From JADKCL01 sp046329055 (GTDB lineage Bacteria; Bacteroidota; Bacteroidia; J057; JADKCL01), in assembly GCA_046329055.1 (NCBI GenBank), contig JAXLVK010000019.1:9381-73380 (forward strand): DNA of 64,000 nucleotides, read 5' to 3'. Position numbers and translations under genes: made by a program. The notes beneath the pieces were generated by a model. The model searched no databases. It worked only from the letters and a program-made list of their open reading frames with translations, and had not been told where the DNA came from. This document shows, piece by piece, positions 57,667 to 64,000 of the stretch; within the stretch, counting starts at the first letter, position 1; the number at the start of each line of letters is the position of its first letter.

Positions 57667-57697
57667 TTTGAATTCAAGGGCACAGGCTCTAATTTTG
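57667..57697 (+). promoter_or_regulatory. Promoter TTTG-N19-TAATTTTG of the thiolase gene
   Basis: TTTG (57667-57670), exactly 19 bases, then TAATTTTG (57690-57697) is a full match to the Bacteroidota consensus TTTG-N19-TAnnTTTG. The start would be about 20 bases before the ATG at 57723. Confidence 0.75.
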
Positions 57698-57722
57698 ACC
57701 GATAGAAATCCTGATAGCATCT

Positions 57723-58904
57723 ATGAGTAACGAAGTCTATATCATCGCTGGGGCACGCACCCCGATCGGCAGTTTCGGTGGGGCACTCGCTTCCGTGAGC
57801 GCAACCAAACTGGGCGCTGCCGCCATCAAAGGCGCGTTGGCCAAGGCTGGCATCGAGCCCAACCAAGTGGACCAAGTCTATATGGGCAATGTCATTTCCG
57901 CGAATCTGGGTCAGGCGCCAGCACGCCAAGCTGCCATTTTCGCAGGCTTGCCTGCCTCCGTGGTTTGCACAACCATTAATAAGGTGTGCGCTTCCGGCAT
58001 GAAGAGCATCATGCTCGCCGCAAATGCCATCCGCCTCGGCGAAGCCGAAATCGTGGTCGCAGGCGGCATGGAATCCATGAGCAACGTCCCGCACTACATC
58101 GCTCAGAGCCGCACCGGCTACAAACTGGGCCATGGCGAGCTCACCGACGGCCTGCTCAAGGACGGCCTCTGGGATGTCTATAACAACTACCACATGGGCA
58201 ATGCCGCCGAGCTCTGCGCCAAGGAATGCAACATCACCCGCGACATGCAGGATGAGTTCACCGTCGAGAGCTACAAGCGCGCACAGAATGCCATCGCACA
58301 AGGCTACTTCAAGGGTGAAATCGTTCCGATCGAGATCCCGCAGCGCAGCGGCGCACCCCTCATCGTGGACACCGACGAGGAGCCTGCACGTGTGAACTTT
58401 GACAAGATTCCCACGCTGAAGCCCACATTCGTGAAGGACGGCACCGTGACCGCTGCCAATGCCTCCACATTGAATGACGGCGCAGCTGCCCTCATCCTCG
58501 CAAGCGCAGCCGCAGTCGAGAAATACGGCCTCAAGCCCATCGGCAAGTTTGTCGCTGGCGCCGATGCTGAAAAAGCACCCGAATGGTTCACCACCGCTCC
58601 CTCCGATGCCCTCCCCATCGCCCTCAAGCGTGCCGGAGTCACCAAGGAGCAAATCGACGCCTGGGAAATCAACCAAGCCTTCGCAGTGGTCTCCATCGCC
58701 AATGAGCAACTCCTCGGCCTCGACCGCAACAAGGTCGATGTTTGGGGCGGCGGCGTCTCCTTGGGTCACCCGATCGGCAGCTCCGGCGCGCGCATCGTGG
58801 TCACCCTCCTGAGCGTCCTGGCTCACCAAGGCGGCAAATACGGCGCAGCTGGCATTTGCAACGGCGGTGGCGGCGCGAGCGCGGTTGTCGTCGAGCGCGT
58901 GTAA
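57723..58904 (+). CDS. Acetyl-CoA C-acetyltransferase (thiolase)
   Basis: A 393-residue thiolase, which joins or splits acetyl-CoA units (acetoacetyl-CoA synthesis or the last step of fatty-acid beta-oxidation). The active-site Cys is C89 in VCTTINKVCASGMKSI. SLGHPIGSSGARI holds the catalytic His, and AGICNGGGGASAVVVERV at the end holds the second Cys. WEINQAFAVVSIANEQLL also matches. Length and motif order are typical of the AtoB/PhaA group. It stands alone behind a strong promoter and before a perfect 11-base terminator, so it is monocistronic. Specific direction (ketone-body use or storage) is not shown. Confidence 0.93.
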   Translation: MSNEVYIIAGARTPIGSFGGALASVSATKLGAAAIKGALAKAGIEPNQVDQVYMGNVISANLGQAPARQAAIFAGLPASVVCTTINKVCASGMKSIMLAANAIRLGEAEIVVAGGMESMSNVPHYIAQSRTGYKLGHGELTDGLLKDGLWDVYNNYHMGNAAELCAKECNITRDMQDEFTVESYKRAQNAIAQGYFKGEIVPIEIPQRSGAPLIVDTDEEPARVNFDKIPTLKPTFVKDGTVTAANASTLNDGAAALILASAAAVEKYGLKPIGKFVAGADAEKAPEWFTTAPSDALPIALKRAGVTKEQIDAWEINQAFAVVSIANEQLLGLDRNKVDVWGGGVSLGHPIGSSGARIVVTLLSVLAHQGGKYGAAGICNGGGGASAVVVERV

Positions 58905-58930
58905 CCTATTTTGATTTGAAAGAGTAACAC

Positions 58931-58970
58931 CTGCGGGGCCGAATCCTTGAAAGAGGCAGCGGCCCCGCAG
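58931..58970 (+). terminator. Thiolase terminator, 11-base arms
   Basis: CTGCGGGGCCG (58931-58941) and CGGCCCCGCAG (58960-58970) are perfect arms followed by AATTTT. It lies 27 bases after the thiolase stop. Confidence 0.8.
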
Positions 58971-58998
58971 AATTTTGATTCAACAGTTCATCTGTCAC

Positions 58999-60318
58999 AT
59001 GACTTCATCAGCCTTGTCGTTGCTGCGCCCCGGACTCCTCATTTTGATGCTGATTTCCGCCACTTTCGCCTCCGCACAGGAAGCGGACACGGATGCCAGC
59101 AAGTCCCTGCAAGAGGTGGAAAAGGAACTCGCCCCCATGGCGACTGCCATCCTGAATGACACAAGCACGGACCGCAAAATCGAATTGAACAAGGAGTTCA
59201 TCGTGCGTTTCACGCAACTGCTGCAGCGCCCAGAAAGCTTCGATTACCCTTTCGATTCGCTCAGGACCGTCTCCCGCGTCGCTCCAGCGGACAATTCCTT
59301 CCGCATTTTCACCTGGTACATCATCGACAACCCGACCCAGGCCTATTACTCCGACAATGCCCATTACTACTTCGGACTGGTCCAAAGGAAGTTCGTGGAT
59401 GTCAAGGGCAAGACGCATTTCCTCGTGATCCCGTTGATGGAACTCGAGCAAATGCCCAAGGGAATCGAAAACATCGTCACGGACAACCTCAGCTGGTTTG
59501 GCGCATTGTACTACAAGCCCAAGGACAGCAAGTACCTGGATCACTACGACGGCTTCTACTACAAGCTCACGCCGGGCAAGGGCGAAATCAAACGCGATCC
59601 CTCCAAGAAGGAAGAGGTCATCACGTACATCCCAGGCAAGTACCGGGGCCGGACAGTGACTCAAGTCGATCAGCCCAAATACAGCAACTACAAGCGCGTC
59701 AAAACTCCCATGCGCTACTACATGCTCATGGGATGGAATGGATGGGACAACACCGCCAACTACAAGGTCGTGGATGTGATGACCTTTGACGAGAAAGACA
59801 GCATGAAGGTGAACTTCGGTGCGCCCATTTTCTACTTCGACCGCATCCCAAAGGCGCGCGCCCTGTTCAAATACGCTGACTACGCGACATTCACCCTGAA
59901 CTATGGCCGGGTTCGCCGGGGGCCGCTCAAGATTGCCAGCAAGCGGATGCTCGTCTATGACCACCTCTCCCCTCCCCAAAAGGCGCGTCCCATGGACCAA
60001 TTCGACCTCGGTCCTGATGGCTCCTACGATGCGTTGAACTTCTACGGGCGCTATGGCGGCTACTTCGAGTGGTACCGCAATGTGACCACTTCCGAGAAAT
60101 ACGACTCCCGCAAACACGCCAAGGAGATGGCCAAGTTGCAAGCTGAGTACAGCAAAGGCGACTCCACCCTCCCCTACTACAATCAGTTGATGACCAAGCA
60201 GGACATCAAGCGCAGCGAAAAGGCATTTGACAAGGCCGCCAAGAAGCAAAACAAGGAGCTGGAGAAGAAACTCAAAGAATCAGGAATCGAAATCCCCAAA
60301 GAGAAGAAAGAGGATTGA
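58999..60318 (+). CDS. Secreted protein of unknown function, conserved in Bacteroidota
   Basis: About 439 residues from the ATG at 58999 (MTSSALSLLRPGLLILMLIS), which begins a signal peptide; 58975 is an alternative start. The body is mixed alpha/beta with frequent Tyr, Trp and Lys: FRIFTWYIIDNPTQAYYSDN, YYMLMGWNGWDNTANYKVVD and FTLNYGRVRRGPLKIASKRM. GWNG and the YGRYGGYFEWYRN stretch are distinctive. The C-terminal 50 residues are a charged helix or coiled coil (FDKAAKKQNKELEKKLKESG). No catalytic motif is identified. It is probably periplasmic and has no T9SS tail. It ends just before a terminator. Confidence 0.65.
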   Translation: MTSSALSLLRPGLLILMLISATFASAQEADTDASKSLQEVEKELAPMATAILNDTSTDRKIELNKEFIVRFTQLLQRPESFDYPFDSLRTVSRVAPADNSFRIFTWYIIDNPTQAYYSDNAHYYFGLVQRKFVDVKGKTHFLVIPLMELEQMPKGIENIVTDNLSWFGALYYKPKDSKYLDHYDGFYYKLTPGKGEIKRDPSKKEEVITYIPGKYRGRTVTQVDQPKYSNYKRVKTPMRYYMLMGWNGWDNTANYKVVDVMTFDEKDSMKVNFGAPIFYFDRIPKARALFKYADYATFTLNYGRVRRGPLKIASKRMLVYDHLSPPQKARPMDQFDLGPDGSYDALNFYGRYGGYFEWYRNVTTSEKYDSRKHAKEMAKLQAEYSKGDSTLPYYNQLMTKQDIKRSEKAFDKAAKKQNKELEKKLKESGIEIPKEKKED

Positions 60319-60339
60319 CCTTCCGTACCACCTAAGAAA

Positions 60340-60370
60340 ACGCCTGGCCCAAAGTATTGCGGTCAGGCGT
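60340..60370 (+). terminator. Rho-independent terminator of the 58999 gene
   Basis: ACGCCTGGCC (60340-60349) pairs with GGTCAGGCGT (60361-60370) with one G-U pair, followed by TTTT. Confidence 0.75.
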
Positions 60371-60408
60371 TTTTGCATACCGCAATTCTTGCCGTTTGAG
60401 AAAAAAGC

Positions 60409-60437
60409 GTGGGGCCACCCACAAAGGATGGCCCCAC
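60409..60437 (-). terminator. Terminator of the HYR protein gene
   Basis: GTGGGGCCA (60409-60417) and TGGCCCCAC (60429-60437) are perfect arms. On the minus strand TTTTTT follows closely (60406-60401). Confidence 0.8.
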
Positions 60438-60459
60438 GGGCGATGTGTCTGATGATAGC

Positions 60460-63400
60460 TTATTGCTTCACGACACGCTCGACCACGCGCTCGGTGCCGT
60501 TGTCCACTGCGATGATAGACGCCCTTGGCGAACTGGCTCAGGTCGAGCTTTGTGCCTGCCTCGCCGGCGGCGAGGGTCACGTCAACCTCGGCAAGCTGCT
60601 TGCCATAGATGTCACTCACCACCACGGTAGCTGCGCCTCGTTGCAAGTTCTTGGCAAGCCAGCTCCACGTTCAGCGCGCCGCTCGTCGGGTTCGGGAACG
60701 CCCTCAGGCTCATGTTCCACACTCTGCGTCGGCCGCGGCAGCGGCGTCGTCACCCGTCTTGCAGCTGCCATTGCCATGGCCATTGTTCGAGCGGGGAAGG
60801 CAGTTGGCCTGTGAGCCGCAGGAACCAGTTGGTCGCCATGGGACAGGTGGTTGGCCACTTGCGAGACGGGGATGCACTGGTTCTGCGAGCAGCCATAGCG
60901 GCCCGACGTTGTGGCAGATCTGGACCTTGTTGCTGCCGCAGCTGATGTTGCGCGGGCACACGGCCACGGAGTCCACGGAGGTGCAGCCATTGGCGCCGTC
61001 GCGCGGAAGTAGTACACCGAGGTCACGGTCGGGCAGGCGGTGTAGCTGTAGCCGTTGGCCAGGACCTGGCCGGTGCGGGTGGTCCAGCCCCATGTTGTAG
61101 GCAGGCGCGGCCGGTGACCGTGCCGGTCAGGGTGGCGCAGCCTTGGGGAGCGTAGGCGGGATAGACCACCTTGTGCGGGCCGGCGTCGGCCACCACGCGA
61201 GTAGGCTGGGTCACAGTGCCGTTGCAGTAGCTGTGCCGGTAGCCGTCGGTCACGGTCACGCTGTAGGTGCCAGGGTTCAGGCCGGTCAGGGTCTGAGCGG
61301 TGGAACCGTTGTTCCAGCGGTAGGTGTAGGGGCGCAGCCGCCTGCACCGTTGGCGGTGATGGAGCCGTTGTGGGCGCCGTGGCAGCTCACGTTTTGCACG
61401 CTCGCGCCGGCGCTCAGCTGCGAAGCCTGGGTCAGTGTGATGCTGGCAGTGCCGTGTCGCCATTGCCGTCGGTCACGGTGACCACGTAGAGGCCGAGTCA
61501 GGATCGGGCTCAGGTTGGCGGTAGCACCGGTGCTCCAGAGGTAGCTCAGGTTGCCGCAGCCGCCGCCGCTGGCGGTGAGGTTGATGGCGAGCCGTCGTGG
61601 CCGCAGTTGCTGTTGCCAGTGTTGCCGGAGCCGCAGCCACCGTGTCCGTGGCCGCCATGGCCGCTGCCGATGTTGCCGCTGCCGCCATTTCCGTGGCCGT
61701 GGCCACCTCCGAGGTTGCCGCCGCCGCAGTTGCCATGTCCGTGGCTACCGTTGTGGCTGTGTCCATTGCCAGAGCAGTTGCTGATGCGGCAGTTGCCGTG
61801 GTTGCCATGGTTGCCAGTAGAGGATCCGCTGTAACCAGAGCCATCATTACTGCTGCCAGAGCCGCTGCCATGGTCGCCGTTACCGGAACCAGAGCCGGAA
61901 CCAGAGCCTTCATGCCCAGAACCGCTGCCGCTGCCTGAACCACCAGTCCCGCTGGTGCAGCAACGGGACACGTTGTAGCCACAGCCATCAACTGGGCTGC
62001 TCAGGCTCACCGTGATCGCCGTAGGATTCACTGTCACCGTCGCGGTGCAGGTGCTGCTGTTGCCGTTCACGTCCACCACGGTCAAGGTCACCGTGTTTGG
62101 GCCTTGGGCGGTGCATGCGAAGCTGTTCGGGTTCACAGAGAGGTTGGCGATGCCGCAAGCGTCATTGCTTCCATTGTCCACCTGGCTGGCGGTGATGGAA
62201 ACGCTGCCATTGGTAGGAGCAGTGACGGTTACATCCTGACACACAGCCACAGGGGCCACGTTATCTTGGACGGTCACCGTCGCGCCGCAGGTGGAGGCAT
62301 TGCCATAGATGTCGGTGACAGTGAGGGTCGCAGCATTGGCACCCACGTTGGCACAGGTAAAGCTGGACGGGTTCAGGGTCACGGAAGCGATGCCGCAGTT
62401 GTCGGTGCTGCCATTGTCCACGGCGGAAGCAGTAGTGCTGCCGTTGCCAGCATTGTCAAGCTGGACCGTCACGTCCTGGCAGTGGGCCACAGGGGCCTCG
62501 GCGTCCACGACGGTAACGGTGAAGGAGCATGCCGCGGTGTTGCCGCTTGGATCCACGGCGCTGTAGGACACCGATGAGGTGCCAACAGGGAAGGTAGCGC
62601 CACTGGCGAGGCCGGAGGCTTGGCTCACCGTCGCGGAGCAGTTGTCGGTGGCGGATGTGCTATGGCTCACAACTGCGCCGCAGACACCATTGTCATTGTT
62701 GACGGTGATGTTTTCTGGGCAGGAGATCACAGGCGCTTCGTTGTCCGTCACCGTCACAGTGAAGGAGCAGGATGCAGAGTTGCCGCTCGGATCCACCGCA
62801 TTGTAGGACACGGAGGACGTTCCGACCGGGAAGACGGCGCCGCTGGCAAGGCCAGAGGTTTGGCTTACAGTTGCGGAGCAATTGTCCGTGGCGGTTGCTG
62901 CATGGCTCACAGCCGCGCCGCAGACACCGAGGTCGGTGTTCACGCTGATGTTGGCGGGGCAGGTGATCACGGGGGCCACGTTGTCCTGGACGGTCACTGT
63001 GGCGTTGCAGGTGGCGGTGTTGCCGTTCACGTCGGTGACGGTCAGGGTCACGACCGGGGAACCTGTGCTCACGCTGTGCGAACCCAAGCTGCCAGTGTAG
63101 TCGGTGGCGAACTGCGTCCATTCCGTGCCGAGGCTGGGGAAGCCGCTAGCATTGGCAGTGTTGCCTACGGAAACGCTGGAGTTGCGCACCAAGGTGCGGT
63201 CCAAGGTCTGGTTTCCGGAGACGGTCCAACCTGTGCCGGGATCCTCGCCGATGCGACCGAATACGTCGATGTTCACACTGTTGTGCACAAGGACGATGGC
63301 GTCATCACCGTTGTAGAAGCTGGCACCGCTCAACTGATCCGCTTGGGCTGTGAAGGTGGTACCTGCATTGCTGGAGCATACCACGAAGACATCGCCCGCG

Positions 63401-64000
63401 GCCACAGTACCAGTTAGGTTGATCGTGGTATTGGCGGTGTTGCTGCCATTGAAGTAGAACTGCAATTGGTAGCCGCTCAGGTTCACAGCCGCGCTGGTTC
63501 CATTGAAGATTTCAACGCATTTGTTATTGCCGCTCCCTTCGATGTACTCGGAGATGAACAGCTCGGCGATGCTATTGGCACCCGTCACCACGTTGCTGCA
63601 ATTGAAAGTGCTGGGTGACACGCTCAGGTTTTGGATGCCGCAGTTGTCGCTGGAGCCATTGTTCACCTGTGCAGCCGTGATGCTGGCCTGGCCATTGCCG
63701 TCGAGTTGCACGGTCAGGTTTTGGCAAAGGGCGGTGGGCGCAATGCTCTCGTTCACAGTGACATTTGCGGAGCAGGTGCTGGAATTGCCGCTCAGGTCGG
63801 TGACGGTCAACACCACGGTATTGTTGGCGCCGACGTTTGCACAACCGAAGCTATTGGGAGCAACCGAAATATTGGCGATGCCGCAATTGTCGGAGCTGCC
63901 ATTGTTGACCTGTCCAGCGGAAACCGTGGCTGAGCCATTTCCGGTGACGGATACAGTCACGTTCTGGCAGACAGCGACTGGCGCGACTTGATCCAAAACG
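60460..64000 (-). CDS. Large HYR/lamin-tail T9SS protein, partial at right edge, C-terminal third frameshifted
   Basis: The frame 61546-63996 is open to the window edge, so the N-terminus lies outside. HYR-type beta-sandwich repeats (APVAVCQNVTVSVTGNGSAT, APVITCPANISVNTDLGVCG and several more) flank a lamin-tail domain (IAELFISEYIEGSGNNKCVE ... FNGTSAAVNLSGYQLQ, about 63070-63580). A Gly/Ser/His-rich stretch (61590-61990) follows. Below 61550 several indels scatter the frame, but SprB-like pieces (YTYRWNNGSTAQTLTGLNPG, then TYSVTVTDG) and a type A sorting end (NPTSGALNVELACQ ... NGTERVVERVVKQ) can be read, stopping at 60460. It should be secreted and surface-anchored by T9SS; HYR and lamin-tail domains suggest adhesion or matrix binding. 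Confidence 0.75.
61590..61990 (-). repeat. Gly/Ser/His-rich low-complexity segment in the HYR protein
   Basis: About 130 residues made almost wholly of Gly, Ser, Asn and His, with roughly 14 His and several Cys (for example GNGHSHNGSHGHGNCGGG). It interrupts what reads as one SprB-type unit: VSLSSPVDGCGYNVSRC before it and GHDGSAINL...GGCGNLSYLW after. It could bind metal ions or form a flexible spacer. Confidence 0.7.

Overview
The window comes from a Bacteroidota chromosome, most likely a GC-rich member of the Saprospiria or a relative. This placement is inferred from gene families and not from a marker tree. Support comes from many secreted proteins with type IX secretion (T9SS) type A or type B C-terminal sorting domains, a PorP/SprF protein, an OmpA-like peptidoglycan-binding protein, DUF3127 and DUF922 proteins, PgpH, a tmRNA whose tag ends in ALAA, and several upstream regions with the Bacteroidota promoter core TAnnTTTG.

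Layout. (1) 1-1.9 kb: a serine hydrolase lipoprotein overlapping a secreted protein gene. (2) 2.0-14.1 kb, all minus strand: an extended type I restriction-modification operon, hsdM - DUF1016 nuclease - hsdS - unknown gene - GHKL ATPase with a nuclease-like C-terminus - PD-(D/E)XK nuclease - hsdR. Everything after most of hsdM is cut by many small indels. (3) 14.3-16.3 kb: a Bacteroidota-type unknown protein interrupted by repeats, then a long repeat-filled intergenic stretch. (4) 16.3-24.4 kb: cytochrome b561, a GNAT and cyanophycinase-like pair, a histone-deacetylase-like enzyme, a PhzF-like isomerase, a zinc ribbon protein, and small secreted or lipid-anchored proteins. (5) 24.6-31.6 kb: an M61 peptidase with an ABC-2 exporter pair, PP2C phosphatase, T9SS cargo, DUF922 and DUF3127. 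(6) 31.7-34.5 kb: exonuclease VII (xseB, xseA) and a transglutaminase-like protein. (7) 34.7-45.2 kb: an operon of a giant multi-PKD type B T9SS protein, PorP/SprF and an OmpA/PD40 protein, a likely cell-surface adhesion or gliding module. (8) 45.3-52.7 kb: a membrane-anchored protein, an alpha/beta hydrolase and two large T9SS type A proteins. (9) 52.9-60.3 kb: tmRNA, DUF1573 protein, PgpH, a thiolase and an unknown secreted protein. (10) 60.5 kb to the right edge: the C-terminal part of a large HYR/lamin-tail T9SS protein.

Sequence quality matters here. Small indels break at least a dozen genes on both strands, often in short runs or short repeats, while long genes beside them stay open for kilobases. 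In nearly all cases the broken frames still join into a conserved protein. Uncorrected sequencing or assembly indels are therefore at least as likely as true gene decay, and the term pseudogene is used below only to mean a broken frame. TAG is a normal stop here (cytochrome b561 and the ABC permease end with it), so the in-frame TAG in the giant PKD gene is a nonsense change or a base error, not recoding.
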